Assembly (NCBI GenBank): GCA_051004735.1
Contig: JBPCKA010000080.1
Coordinates: 62,001-126,000, forward strand
Reading direction: 5' to 3'
Length of the DNA stretch: 64,000 bases
From: Euzebya sp051004735
GTDB lineage: Bacteria; Actinomycetota; Nitriliruptoria; Euzebyales; Euzebyaceae
Part shown: positions 1 to 8,816 of the stretch, piece by piece
Layout: each line of letters begins with the position of its first letter
Numbering within the stretch: the stretch's first letter is position 1
Translations under genes and position numbers: made by a program
The notes under the pieces: generated by a model
Told to the model about the DNA's origin: nothing
The model's database searches: none
What the model saw: only the letters and a program-made list of their open reading frames with translations

Positions 1-195
1 GACGACATGCTGGTGATCTTCAACGCCGCGCCGGACACCGTGACGTTCACCGTTCCAGAGCCGCTGGGCAAGGGCTGGCGGCTGCTGCTTGACACCGCCG
101 AGGGTGGCTGGACCCAGTGGGAGGACGCGGAGGAGGTCGGCGAGGACGTCCCGGCGGTCGGTCGGTCGCTACTCCTGCTGAGCCGCGCCCGGTAG
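1..195 (+). CDS. GlgX-like glycogen debranching enzyme, C-terminal end only
   Basis: The reading frame is open from the first base, so this is the 3' end of a gene that begins outside the window. The 64 visible residues (DDMLVIFNAAPDTVTFTVPE near the start) resemble the C-terminal beta-sandwich of bacterial isoamylase/GlgX debranching enzymes, where a small all-beta domain follows the catalytic barrel. GlgX removes alpha-1,6 branches from glycogen in the cytoplasm. No catalytic residues are visible, so the call rests on the tail domain; another GH13 enzyme is possible. The stop codon lies a few bases before a truncated toxin fragment in another frame. Confidence 0.7.
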   Translation, partial: DDMLVIFNAAPDTVTFTVPEPLGKGWRLLLDTAEGGWTQWEDAEEVGEDVPAVGRSLLLLSRAR

Positions 196-200
196 CCCGA

Positions 201-554
201 CCTGCGCTCCTGCGTGGCCATGGACCGGGCGCCGCCGGGGTCCGGCGTGCAGTGACCGACGGGCTCGCCCTAGTGAGCGCCATCACGGCCTTCGAGCTCC
301 GGCAGGGCGCAAGGACCCCATCGGACCAGCAGGCCGTCGACGGGTTCTGCCACGGACGGACGCTGCCCCTCACGTTGGGGGCAGCACTGCGGGCTGGTGA
401 GGTCGGCGCAGCCCTCCGCACTGCGGGCACGCCCATCGGCCCTGCCGACACCCTCATCGCCGGTCTCTGCTTACATCACGGCCACGCCCTCATGACCAAC
501 AACATCAGCCAGTTCCAGCGGGTCCCGGCGCTGCGCCTCAACCCGCTGACGTAG
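201..554 (+). pseudogene. VapC-family PIN-domain toxin, missing its N-terminus
   Basis: The frame encodes the middle and end of a PIN-domain ribonuclease: LVSAITAFELRQGA carries the second conserved acid (Glu), PIGPADTLIAGLCL the third (Asp), and LMTNNISQFQRVPALRL matches the usual VapC/FitB end. The first strand with its essential Asp (typically VDSSALIDLLRG) is gone: recognisable sequence starts near ALLRGHGPG at about 204, right after the upstream gene's stop. There is no good start codon or ribosome site and no VapB-like antitoxin gene next to it. I read it as a toxin gene beheaded by a deletion that fused it to the 3' end of the glgX-like gene, so it is not expected to be active. Confidence 0.65.
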
Positions 555-777
555 CCCGACGGCTTCGCCCGCCGGGCAGGACGATATCGACGGGAACGTC
601 CACTGCTGCCTGGATGCGGTCGGCCAGCCCGTTTCCAACCTGTCTATCGCTGGCGTCCAAGACGACGCTCCTTTGATTGTGACTGCACGCCTCCGGTGTG
701 ACCACAGGTGGAACATCTGTGATTCCGCAGACAGAAATGGGGGGGCCATTCGGTTCATCGGTCGGCATACTGCAGCC

Positions 778-2754
778 ATGTTGACCCCCGTCCCACCGCC
801 CGTGGAGGGCCTCCGCGACCTGGTTCGGATCGGTAGCGGAGGCTTCGGGACGGTGTATCAGGCAGAGGACGAAGAGCACGCCCGCACTGTGGCGGTCAAG
901 CTGCTGGCCGCTCCAGTGGCCATCGGGGAGGCAGGGGGCGCGTTCGACCGCGAGCGTCGTGCGATGGGCATGCTCTCCAGCCATCCGAACATCGTCGTGG
1001 TGTACCGCTCAGGGATGACCATTGACGCCCGCCCCTACATCGTCATGGATTACCTTGCCGGTGGCTCACTGGCGGATCGGCTGAGGACGGGTCCCGTTCC
1101 GTGGGCGGAGGCCGCCACCATCGGCGTGAAGATCGCCGGCGCCCTCGCGACGGCTCATGCGCTGAACATCATCCATCGCGACGTCAAACCCGCCAACATC
1201 CTCATCACAAGTTGGGGAGAGCCGAAGCTCGGCGACTTCGGCATCGCCAGGATCGCAGGGGCCACCGCCACCTCCGGGGCGACGTCGGCGAGCCTCGCCC
1301 ACGCCGCCCCGGAGGTGCTTGATGGCAAGCGCGCGACGTTCGCCTCCGACGTCTACTCGCTGGCCTCAACCCTGTATGAGCTGATGGCGGGGACCGCGCC
1401 GTTCGTGCGTCCCAGCGACGACTCGGTGGTGCCGATCATCGCGCGCATCCTGACCCAGAAGCCCCCCGATCTCCGGATTCTCGGGGTTCCCAGCACACTC
1501 GCCTCCACGCTGGAGCGCGCCATGGACAAGGATCCCCTGATCCGACCCTCGGCCGATGCGTTCGGCATCGAGCTTGCCTCGCTGCTGCGGCACTCTGGCC
1601 ACGACGTCCCCGCGGTGGTCACCAGCCTTGAGGGGCAGGCCCTTCGACCATCAACGGTCCAACCCGACGACCCAAGATGGGACGCTGCGCAGCGACATGG
1701 CCCGCTCCCGGCCGCGGGGGATGATGCCTCGCCCCTGGCCGCAGGGGAAGCCTTGCCCGTGGCCGACGGGGTCGAGGCTGCGGTCCCGGGCGGTCGAGGG
1801 CTGACCGGACGTTGGGTGGCCGTCAGTGTCGTGGTTGGCCTTGTGATCCTGATCGCCGTCGGGGTGGTGACCAGAGGCGGCCCGGATGAACAACCAACCG
1901 GCGCCTCCTCCACAGCTGGCGCAAGCGCGCCCGCGGGTGACCCGTTGGCGGAGGGCATGCTGCCGTCAACCGTGGAGTTGGCGTTTCGCGGGAGCACTGA
2001 CAGCGGGTTCAGGGTCGGGCTTCTCCCCGGGCTTGGCGAGGAGCCCCGCTTCCTCACCGATCTCGGGGAGCTCGGACGGCCGGCCCTGTCACCGCATGGC
2101 GACCGCATGGTCGCGGCCCAGGACGGCTCGCTGATCGTGATCGACATCATCGACGGCGACGTCACACGACTGGTCGAGACCGGCGCGCGCGACCCGGCAT
2201 GGTCACCAGATGGGACCACCGTTGCCTACGCCGGCGATGTCGGTGGCCAGCTGGACCTCTTCGTAGTTCGCATCGACGACCCGGGCAACCCACTGCGCGT
2301 CACCGACACGCCGGCCAACGAGGGCTCGCCGGCGTGGTCCCCGGATGGTCAGCTGCTGGCCCACGACACCGACGTGTCGGGGGACTTCGACATCTGGCTG
2401 GCACAAGTCGACGGCAGCGGATCCTTACAGCTGACGTCAGGGCCAGCCGACGACGAGACCCCCGCCTACCACCCCTCGGGGACCCAGGTCGCGTTCGTTC
2501 GCCGCAGCCCTGGGGCAAAGGGCGGCCTGTGGGCGGTTTCCACGAACGGCGACGGGGCCGCACAGCCCGCGACCGAAAATGACGACGAGGAGTCAGGGCC
2601 GGCCTACTCCCCCGATGGGAGCATGCTCGCCTTCTCCTCCGATGCCGACGGCGACACTGACCTGTACCTCCTCGACATCGCCTCCGGAGAGGTCAGCCTC
2701 CTGCTGGGGGGCCCGGGCCTGCAGGTCGACCCAGACTGGCGTCGTAGACCATGA
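778..2754 (+). CDS. Transmembrane serine/threonine protein kinase with TolB-like propeller
   Basis: A 658-residue PknB-like (Hanks-type) kinase. Residues 10-280 hold the kinase domain: glycine loop GSGGFGTVY (19-27), lysine in VAVKLL (K41), catalytic loop HRDVKPANIL (D135), DFG (153-155) and APE (177-179). A Pro/Ala-rich linker leads to one membrane helix (about 347-367). The outer part has repeated WSPDG/YSPDG motifs (PAWSPDGTTVAYA, PAWSPDGQLLAHD, PAYSPDGSMLAFS), typical of WD40-like TolB/DPP-type propeller blades. The likely role is a membrane receptor kinase whose extracellular propeller binds a ligand or partner. The frame also opens upstream, but the start at 778 fits the kinase N-terminus. 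No cognate phosphatase is adjacent. Confidence 0.88.
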   Translation: MLTPVPPPVEGLRDLVRIGSGGFGTVYQAEDEEHARTVAVKLLAAPVAIGEAGGAFDRERRAMGMLSSHPNIVVVYRSGMTIDARPYIVMDYLAGGSLADRLRTGPVPWAEAATIGVKIAGALATAHALNIIHRDVKPANILITSWGEPKLGDFGIARIAGATATSGATSASLAHAAPEVLDGKRATFASDVYSLASTLYELMAGTAPFVRPSDDSVVPIIARILTQKPPDLRILGVPSTLASTLERAMDKDPLIRPSADAFGIELASLLRHSGHDVPAVVTSLEGQALRPSTVQPDDPRWDAAQRHGPLPAAGDDASPLAAGEALPVADGVEAAVPGGRGLTGRWVAVSVVVGLVILIAVGVVTRGGPDEQPTGASSTAGASAPAGDPLAEGMLPSTVELAFRGSTDSGFRVGLLPGLGEEPRFLTDLGELGRPALSPHGDRMVAAQDGSLIVIDIIDGDVTRLVETGARDPAWSPDGTTVAYAGDVGGQLDLFVVRIDDPGNPLRVTDTPANEGSPAWSPDGQLLAHDTDVSGDFDIWLAQVDGSGSLQLTSGPADDETPAYHPSGTQVAFVRRSPGAKGGLWAVSTNGDGAAQPATENDDEESGPAYSPDGSMLAFSSDADGDTDLYLLDIASGEVSLLLGGPGLQVDPDWRRRP

Positions 2755-2918
2755 GGCCGCTCCGCACCTGCCTCCCAACGCTCATCACTCAGCGGGATCC
2801 AGACGGCTGCCGACGACCTCGGAGGTGATGAATGCGTATGCCCGGCCGGAGGCCGGCCCAGACCTGTGAGATCGGCCCATACCCGACGCCATCGGCCGTC
2901 TGGATTACGGGACAGTTC

Positions 2919-3101
2919 TTAGTCCTCCGCGGCCGCCGCGGCCGGTTCATCGCGCCGGTGGAGCAGCCAGTGGGTGGTGTGCGCGGCCACGCCCAATAGC
3001 AGAATGAACGCCGCGATGTAATACCCGAGGAAGGCCGCGACGACGGCGGCCACCGCCGTCATGTTGACCAGAATCCATCGCATGGTCTGCACGCTCTCCA
3101 T
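2919..3101 (-). CDS. Small membrane protein, unknown function
   Basis: A 60-residue protein with one long or two short hydrophobic segments (MTAVAAVVAAFLGYYIAAF and ILLLGVAAHTTHWLL), then a charged, Ala-rich tail (HRRDEPAAAAAED). Basic and polar residues precede the hydrophobic part, which suits a single-span or hairpin inner-membrane protein. A TAGGGT hexamer lies shortly upstream of the ATG and could be a -10 element for a nearly leaderless mRNA. I recognise no family. It stands alone between the kinase gene and the aldo/keto reductases. Coding potential is judged from the hydrophobic pattern only. Confidence 0.5.
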   Translation of the reverse strand: MESVQTMRWILVNMTAVAAVVAAFLGYYIAAFILLLGVAAHTTHWLLHRRDEPAAAAAED

Positions 3102-3116
3102 GGGCCCAACCCTAGC

Positions 3117-3159
3117 GGGGCTTCGCCCCAGCCCAATACGTGGTGCCGCCTACGGCGGC
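3117..3159. repeat. Two short stem-loops in an intergenic gap
   Basis: The gap between the small membrane protein gene and the aldo/keto reductases holds two perfect short inverted repeats: GGGGC-TTC-GCCCC at 3117-3129 and GCCGCC-TAC-GGCGGC at 3145-3159. They may be terminators or a REP-like element; no T-run follows. A TAGTCT hexamer at 3211-3216 is a possible -10 box for the downstream gene. Confidence 0.35.
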
Positions 3160-3257
3160 GCTCGTTGCTGTTCCGCCCCATCAAGCTCGCTGCGCTCGCG
3201 ATGCGGCGGCTAGTCTCGCCGTCCCCACAGACGCCCTACTTGGGAAGTGAGACCACG

Positions 3258-4226
3258 ATGACCGAGATGACCTACCGCCGACTGGGCCGTTGCGGGCTGA
3301 AGGTGAGCGTGCTCTCCTTCGGTTCATGGGTGTCCTTCGGCCCCCAACTGGACGTTGACCTGGGGGCGGAATGCATGGAGGAGGCGCGCACGCACGGGGT
3401 CAACTTCTTTGACAACGCCGAGATCTACTCCGACGGCAAGTCCGAGCAGATCATGGGTGACGTGATCGCCAAGCTGGGCTGGGACCGTGGGTCCTACGTG
3501 ATCTCCTCCAAGTTCTTCTGGGGCATCAAGGACGGCGTGAACAGCAAGAACACGTTGAACCGCAAGTATCTGATGGAGGCCATCGACCCCTGTTTGGAAC
3601 GGATGGGCCTTGACTACCTGGACCTGATCTTTTGTCACCGGGCCGACCCCGACACCCCGATCGAGGAGACGGTGTGGGCGATGAGCGACATCGTCTCAAG
3701 CGGCAAGGCCTTGTACTGGGGCACCTCAGAATGGCCAGCCGACGACATCAGGGCCGCCTGGGAGATCGCCGACCGCCATCACCTGCACAAGCCGGTCATG
3801 GAACAACCGCAGTACAACCTTCTCAGCCGTCGCAAGGTCGAAAAGGAATACGCCCGCCTGTATGACGACATCGGCCTGGGCCTCACAACCTGGTCACCGC
3901 TGGCCAGCGGACTGTTGACCGGCAAGTACATCGACGGTGTCCCCGAAGGAAGCCGAGCGACGCTTGAGGGCTATGACTGGCTGAAACAGATGGTGACCGA
4001 CCAGGGCGCCAACGCGAAGGTGGCCAAGCTGAAGGACGTCGCCGACGACCTGGGGTGCACGCTGGCCCAGTTGTCGATCGCCTGGTGTGCGATCAACCCG
4101 AACGTCTCGACAGTGATCACCGGGGCCAGCCGTCCCGAGCAGGTCACCGAGAACATGAAGGCCCTGGCGGTGATGGCGCAGCTGGACGCTGACGTCATGG
4201 ACCGCATCGACGGGATCATGGGCTGA
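3258..4226 (+). CDS. Aldo/keto reductase, Kv-beta-like group
   Basis: A 322-residue cytosolic NADPH-dependent oxidoreductase with the AKR (alpha/beta)8 barrel. The catalytic tetrad is visible: Asp and Tyr in FFDNAEIYSDG, Lys in VISSKFFWG and His in LIFCHRADPD. WSPLASGLLTGKY and the C-terminal ITGASRPEQV loop fit the voltage-gated potassium channel beta-subunit/YghZ group. The start at 3258 (MTEMTYRRLGRCG) follows GGAAGTGAG; an upstream start at 3165 would add 31 unrelated residues. Its TGA overlaps the ATG of the next reductase (TGATG), so the two are translationally coupled. The natural carbonyl substrate is unknown. Confidence 0.88.
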   Translation: MTEMTYRRLGRCGLKVSVLSFGSWVSFGPQLDVDLGAECMEEARTHGVNFFDNAEIYSDGKSEQIMGDVIAKLGWDRGSYVISSKFFWGIKDGVNSKNTLNRKYLMEAIDPCLERMGLDYLDLIFCHRADPDTPIEETVWAMSDIVSSGKALYWGTSEWPADDIRAAWEIADRHHLHKPVMEQPQYNLLSRRKVEKEYARLYDDIGLGLTTWSPLASGLLTGKYIDGVPEGSRATLEGYDWLKQMVTDQGANAKVAKLKDVADDLGCTLAQLSIAWCAINPNVSTVITGASRPEQVTENMKALAVMAQLDADVMDRIDGIMG

Positions 4227-5269
4227 TGCGGTACCGCAAACTGGGCACCACCGGGATGGAGGTCTCGACCCAATGCCTGGGTGCGATGATGTTTGGCCCC
4301 TGGGGCAACGACGACGTCGATGACTGCGTGCAGCTGATCAACCACGCCATTGACTCGGGCATCAACTTCATCGACACCGCCGACGTCTACAGCCAGGGCG
4401 TCAGCGAGGAGATCGTCGGACAGGCCATCGCCAGCCGTCGTGACGAGGTGGTGCTGGCGACCAAGGCCCACGGGCAGATGGGCGAGGGTCGCAACCGCAG
4501 CGGCAACTCCCGTCGCTGGCTCACCCACGAAGTCGAGGAATCGCTACGACGACTGCAGACCGACCACATCGACCTGTACCAGATCCACCGTCCCGACCCC
4601 GACGTCCCGGTCGCTGAGACACTTGGGGTCCTGACCGACCTGGTTCGCGCCGGCAAGGTGCGTCACATCGGCTGCTCGACCTATCCCGCAGAACAGATCG
4701 TCGAGGGACAGTGGGCTGCGGCCGAGCGCGGTCTTGAGCGGTTCGTGTGCGAGCAGCCGCCCTACTCCATCCTGTTTCGCCAGATCGAACGCGACGTGCT
4801 GCCGACGGTGCAGGACTACGGCATGGGTGCGATCGTGTGGAGTCCGCTGGCCGGTGGCCTGTTGACCGGGAAATACCGTCAGGGTGCCGATGCGCCCAAG
4901 GGCAGCCGCTTCCAACGCCTTGCCGAGATGCTGCCGGCCAACGCCGAACGACTGGATCTGACCAACCAGGGCAACGAGCGCAAGTTGGACGCCGTGGAAG
5001 CCCTGCTGGACGTCGCCGAGCAGGCCGACCTGTCGCTGACCCACATGGCCGGCGCGTTCGTCCTGGCCCATCCCGGGGTCACCGCCGCCATCATCGGCCC
5101 ACGCACACGCGAGCAGTTGGACGACCTGCTGGCCGGCGCCGACATCGAGTTGGACGACGGCGTCCTGGACCAGATCGACGCGATCGTACCCCCCGGGACC
5201 ATCCTGTTCGAGGAGGACCGGGGTTGGACCCCACCTGCCTTGGAAGACGCCCATCTGCGGCGGCGCTGA
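4226..5269 (+). CDS. Aldo/keto reductase, second of a coupled pair
   Basis: A 347-residue AKR-family reductase. The tetrad is present: Asp and Tyr in FIDTADVYSQG, Lys in VVLATKAHGQ, His in LYQIHRPDPD. VWSPLAGGLLTGKYRQG and IIGPRTREQL are typical of the YajO/IolS-like branch. It is paralogous to the gene before it but clearly diverged, so the pair is an old duplication or a co-selected operon rather than a recent tandem copy. The ATG shares a base with the upstream stop. It likely reduces small aldehydes or sugar-derived ketones with NADPH in the cytoplasm; the sequence does not reveal the substrate. Confidence 0.88.
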   Translation: MRYRKLGTTGMEVSTQCLGAMMFGPWGNDDVDDCVQLINHAIDSGINFIDTADVYSQGVSEEIVGQAIASRRDEVVLATKAHGQMGEGRNRSGNSRRWLTHEVEESLRRLQTDHIDLYQIHRPDPDVPVAETLGVLTDLVRAGKVRHIGCSTYPAEQIVEGQWAAAERGLERFVCEQPPYSILFRQIERDVLPTVQDYGMGAIVWSPLAGGLLTGKYRQGADAPKGSRFQRLAEMLPANAERLDLTNQGNERKLDAVEALLDVAEQADLSLTHMAGAFVLAHPGVTAAIIGPRTREQLDDLLAGADIELDDGVLDQIDAIVPPGTILFEEDRGWTPPALEDAHLRRR

Positions 5270-5319
5270 ACCTACGCAAGTCTAACCTGGGGAGGGACCG
5301 CCTGACCCGGAGCCACCAC

Positions 5320-6006
5320 GTGATCAACCACCTGTTCCTGCGATTCATCGCACGGCTGTTTCGCATTCTGGCCTGGCCGTTCGTGCGCTGGGAGTTCCGC
5401 GGTGGGGCCTGCATCGGCGACCGTGACGGCTGGATCTTCAGTGCCAACCACCGCTCGGTATTCGACTTCGCCCACGCGGTGGTGGCTTTGGCCCACTTCG
5501 GCAAGGACGCCCGGATCATGATCGCCAGCGAGTTCTGGGACATGCCCGTCTACAAGTGGGGCGTGTGGGCCATCAACGCCATCCCGGTGTACCGCACGAC
5601 CGATCCACGGGGCGCCTTCCAAGCGGCCATCACCGCATTGGAGGACCAGGACAGCATCTGCATCATGCCCGAGGGCCGACTGCGTTGGGATCCCGACCAT
5701 CCCCTGAAGTTGGGACGGCTCAAGTCCGGTGTCTCGCGGATGGCCGTCGGTGCCAACGCACCGATCATGCCGATTGCGCTGGTCGGTGGCGAGCGGGTGT
5801 GGATCCGGGGTCTCAAGTTCCCGCGGTTGCGACTACGCCGCCAGGTGGTGCTGTGCCGCGTGGCCGACGAACCGCTGTGGCTGTCGGGCGAGGACCACCG
5901 TGCGAACTGCGACAAACTGCGGGAGGTGCAAGAGTCCCTGCTGCGCCAGGCCACCGCCGACCTGCGGGCGCTGGACCCCTCCTACCTGCCAGCTGTCACG
6001 CCCTGA
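5320..6006 (+). CDS. PlsC-type 1-acyl-glycerol-3-phosphate acyltransferase
   Basis: A 228-residue lysophospholipid acyltransferase. It shows the HX4D catalytic motif (NHRSVFDF), the substrate-binding PEGR motif (IMPEGRLRWD) and the LKLGRLKSGVSRMA and PIMPIALVGGE segments typical of PlsC. The family acylates the sn-2 position of lysophosphatidate at the inner face of the membrane; a hydrophobic aromatic N-terminus (LFLRFIARLFRILAWPFVRW) fits membrane association. The GTG at 5320 was chosen; GGAGG at 5291-5295 is far from it, so a CTG at 5302 with ideal spacing is an alternative. Its 3' end overlaps the convergent DUF2142 gene by 25 bp. Other lysolipid acyltransferases cannot be excluded. Confidence 0.85.
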   Translation: MINHLFLRFIARLFRILAWPFVRWEFRGGACIGDRDGWIFSANHRSVFDFAHAVVALAHFGKDARIMIASEFWDMPVYKWGVWAINAIPVYRTTDPRGAFQAAITALEDQDSICIMPEGRLRWDPDHPLKLGRLKSGVSRMAVGANAPIMPIALVGGERVWIRGLKFPRLRLRRQVVLCRVADEPLWLSGEDHRANCDKLREVQESLLRQATADLRALDPSYLPAVTP

Positions 6007-7535
6007 CCAGACTCCGCATGGCGGCCGATGCCCCAGCTGTCCGCGAAGGCCACCAGTCCGATCAGTCCCAGACACGCCAGTCCCACGATTCCCGCCAACA
6101 CCACATCTGGCAGAGGGGCGGTCCAGCCGCCACGCCACAGGTAGGCCACCGCTGAGGTTCCTGGCCCCGTGGAATAGCGGGCCATGGACACCATGTGTGC
6201 AGTCTGGTGTCCGATGACCCCGACCACGGGAAGGGCCAACCAGGCCCTGCCGTGAGTCCACTGTGGCAGGCGCCGCCATCCCTCTTCCATGGTCAACACA
6301 TTGCCTGCGTAGACCCCGATGCCCACCGCCACCGGCAAGGTGTAACGGCCCTGCCAAAACAACCCCAGGTCGGCCGCCTGCAGCGTCTCGGCCACCACCG
6401 GCAGCGCCAGGGTCCCGCCGATCAGGGCCAGCAGCACCGCACGCTGCCGCCATGTCGCCACCACGACGGCCGACACGATCACCGACAGGACCGCCAGACC
6501 CCACACCGCGATCAACCAATCGGGCAATGGGGTGTCCAGCCAGCCCAGGTTGCCGACCATCTCGACCAGTCGGCCACGGGTCAGTCCCCACGACACGCGC
6601 AGGGCAGTCCGGCCCACCAGATCGGGGTTTGGGGACCCGACGAACGCATCAAGGGCAGCGGTTCGCACAAGCCAGATGCCGGCGCCGGCAATGCCCACCA
6701 ACGCAGTGCCCAACCCTCCAAGAACAGCGGGACGGCGCCACTGCCCCAGCCGGCCCCGGGTGGCCACGCCGACGACCAGGGCAATGACGATTCCCACCGC
6801 GATGAGGGGTGACAGCGGACGGGTCCAGGCCAGGGTCACCAGGCTGAGCGCCGCCAGGATCCCGTACCGTCGTGACGGTCTGCTCAGCAGTGCCAGCACG
6901 CTGGTCCAGCAGGCCAGTGCGGCCGCGATCTCAAGTCCGCTGGGATTGACCCCTCCCAGCAGGTAGACGGTGATGGGCGTCACCGTCACGCTGAGCACCG
7001 CCAGGAAGCGCCAGCCACCCAGATCCCATGCCGTCGCGAACGCGATGGCCAGAAACAGCGCCCCAATCACCGCGTGGACCATCCGGGCACCGATCAGCCC
7101 TGGTACCGGGTCCAGCAGGCGTAGCGGCCAACCCACCAGTGCGTAGAACAGCGGCTGGTAGGCACCCGCGGTGGTGACGGCCTGGACCTCCCCGGGTGCG
7201 GGTTCCAGCGGCACGATGCAATCGGCCGGGCCCCTGAACGCAAAGAAGCACAGCGGTTGTGCGGGTGCGCCAGCCAGCCCGGCGGGGATGTCGACGACGT
7301 GCTCGATCTGTACCACCAGCGGTGGTCCTGGGATCTCGGTGCGCTGCCGTGTGCCCAGCAATTCACCGCCGGCGACCGACGCCGCACGGACAACATGAGC
7401 CGGTTCGTCGGGGACGCTAAACTGCGGCGACGCCACGGCCCAGGTCGCGCCCAGCACCAGCCACACCCCGAACGCGGCGGCAAAGGTCCTGGACCAACTC
7501 CCAGCCGCAGCCGAACCCAACAGCGCGGACCTCAC
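5982..7535 (-). CDS. DUF2142 polytopic membrane protein
   Basis: A 517-residue integral membrane protein with about a dozen hydrophobic segments. The N-terminal part (PQFSVPDEPAHVVRAASVAG, then a long loop with paired Cys around LCFFAFRGPADC) and the later YLLGGVNPSGLEIAAAL, WTRPLSPL and LFWQGRYTLP motifs match the DUF2142 family. These are GT-C-like proteins often found in polysaccharide clusters, and the early DE pair resembles the GT-C catalytic acid position. Start: GTG at 7535 after GAAAGGCGG; longer frames upstream lack membrane character. It is divergent from a GtrA/GT2/DUF2304 set, which supports a role in cell-surface glycan or lipid-linked sugar assembly. A TACACT hexamer at 7585-7590 may be its -10 box. 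Confidence 0.82.
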   Translation of the reverse strand: MRSALLGSAAAGSWSRTFAAAFGVWLVLGATWAVASPQFSVPDEPAHVVRAASVAGGELLGTRQRTEIPGPPLVVQIEHVVDIPAGLAGAPAQPLCFFAFRGPADCIVPLEPAPGEVQAVTTAGAYQPLFYALVGWPLRLLDPVPGLIGARMVHAVIGALFLAIAFATAWDLGGWRFLAVLSVTVTPITVYLLGGVNPSGLEIAAALACWTSVLALLSRPSRRYGILAALSLVTLAWTRPLSPLIAVGIVIALVVGVATRGRLGQWRRPAVLGGLGTALVGIAGAGIWLVRTAALDAFVGSPNPDLVGRTALRVSWGLTRGRLVEMVGNLGWLDTPLPDWLIAVWGLAVLSVIVSAVVVATWRQRAVLLALIGGTLALPVVAETLQAADLGLFWQGRYTLPVAVGIGVYAGNVLTMEEGWRRLPQWTHGRAWLALPVVGVIGHQTAHMVSMARYSTGPGTSAVAYLWRGGWTAPLPDVVLAGIVGLACLGLIGLVAFADSWGIGRHAESGQGVTAGR

Positions 7536-7627
7536 GTCAGCGCCGCCTTTCGTCGGGAATGCTTCGAGCCTGACCGCGCAGGGCAGTGTACTGACCGCAC
7601 CCGACCCCCTAGCAGACCTTTGGACCA

Positions 7628-8056
7628 GTGACCACCACCCCGCCACCGCCAGTCCAGGCGCCACCCGCTCCTCACAGGAATGGCTCACCGTCGCTGAAGG
7701 ACAAGCTGTTCCGCTTCGTGGTGGTCGGGGTCAGCAGTGCCGTGATCGACATCAGCCTGTTGGTGCTGATGCACGAGATCGTCGGCCTGTCGATCCCCAT
7801 CGCCACCACCATCGCGTTCTGGACGGCGTTGCTGTACAACTTCAGCCTGAACCGGGCATGGTCCTTCGGTGAGGCGAAGGTCAGTACGCCGTTCGTCAAG
7901 TACTTGATCGTGGTCGGCACCAACTACCTGGTCACCCTGGCCATAGTGACCGGTGGGGTCGCCCTGGGGGTGCCCTACGGGCTGGCCAAGGTCTTCGCCA
8001 TCGGGTTCGGGACGCTGGGTACCTTCCCCGCCTACAACCTGTGGGTCTTCAAGTGA
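7628..8056 (+). CDS. GtrA-family small membrane protein
   Basis: A 142-residue protein with a Pro-rich cytoplasmic N-terminus and four hydrophobic helices (FRFVVVGVSSAVIDISLLVL, then two central spans, and VFAIGFGTLGTFPAYNLWVF at the end). FVVVGVSSAVID and the YNFSLNRAWSF motif are diagnostic of GtrA/DPMS-like proteins, proposed to help move or present polyprenyl-phosphate sugars. The next gene is a dolichyl-phosphate-mannose-synthase-like glycosyltransferase, the usual GtrA partner. The start is GTG at 7628; translation could begin slightly further in without touching the domain. Confidence 0.85.
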   Translation: MTTTPPPPVQAPPAPHRNGSPSLKDKLFRFVVVGVSSAVIDISLLVLMHEIVGLSIPIATTIAFWTALLYNFSLNRAWSFGEAKVSTPFVKYLIVVGTNYLVTLAIVTGGVALGVPYGLAKVFAIGFGTLGTFPAYNLWVFK

Positions 8057-8066
8057 CGGGCCCCAC

Positions 8067-8816
8067 ATGAACGCTCCCCCGGTGAAAGGGATGGTGGTCA
8101 TACCGGCGTTCAACGAACAGGACTGCATCGCCGCCGTGGTCACCGAGGTGCGTGAGGCCCTGCCGGAGATGACGGTCGTCGTGGTCGATGACGGGTCGGC
8201 AGATCAGACCAGGACCGTGGCCGCAGCGGCGGGTGCCACGGTGCTGTCCCTGCCGTTCAACCTGGGTGTCGGAGGCGCGCTGCGATTGGGACTGCGCTAC
8301 GCCCAACGCACCGGACACCAGGTGGTGGTCCAGGTCGATGGGGACGGTCAACACGACCCGGCCGAGGTGCACCGTCTGGTCAAGGGGTTGGACTCCGCCG
8401 ACATCGTGGTCGGGGCCCGGTTTGCCGGCCGTGGCTCCTACACCGTCCGGGGTCCGCGGCGCTGGGCGATGCGCATGCTGGCTTCAGCGATCGGTCGCAT
8501 GTCGGGAACCACCCTCACCGACGTGACGTCGGGCTTCCGGGCATTTGGTCCCCGTGCGATCACCCTGCTGGCTGAAACGCTGCCGACGGAGTACCTGGGC
8601 GACACCATCGATGCCTTGGTGGTGGGCAACAGAGCTGGCCTGCGTATCCGCCAGGAAGCCGTCGTGATGCGCGAACGTCAGGGAGGGGTGCCCAGCCAGT
8701 CACCGCTGAAGTCCGCCATCTATCTGGGCCGTGCCGGGATCACCCTGCTGCTGGCGTTCGTGCGGACCGACCCGTGGCCCGAACTCGGTCCCGCACCATG
8801 GCAGGACGCCCCGTGA
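8067..8816 (+). CDS. GT2 glycosyltransferase, DPM1-like polyprenyl-phosphate sugar synthase
   Basis: A 249-residue GT-A fold glycosyltransferase. It shows MVVIPAFNEQDCI, the VVVVDDGSADQT motif, the metal-binding DGDGQHDP (DXD-type) and DVTSGFRAFGPRA. These are typical of dolichyl/polyprenyl-phosphate mannose or glucose synthases, which load a nucleotide-sugar onto a membrane lipid carrier at the cytoplasmic face. It has no C-terminal membrane helices of its own, consistent with relying on the preceding GtrA protein. It ends in a GTGA overlap with the DUF2304 gene, so the three form an operon. The sugar cannot be read from sequence. Confidence 0.87.
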   Translation: MNAPPVKGMVVIPAFNEQDCIAAVVTEVREALPEMTVVVVDDGSADQTRTVAAAAGATVLSLPFNLGVGGALRLGLRYAQRTGHQVVVQVDGDGQHDPAEVHRLVKGLDSADIVVGARFAGRGSYTVRGPRRWAMRMLASAIGRMSGTTLTDVTSGFRAFGPRAITLLAETLPTEYLGDTIDALVVGNRAGLRIRQEAVVMRERQGGVPSQSPLKSAIYLGRAGITLLLAFVRTDPWPELGPAPWQDAP

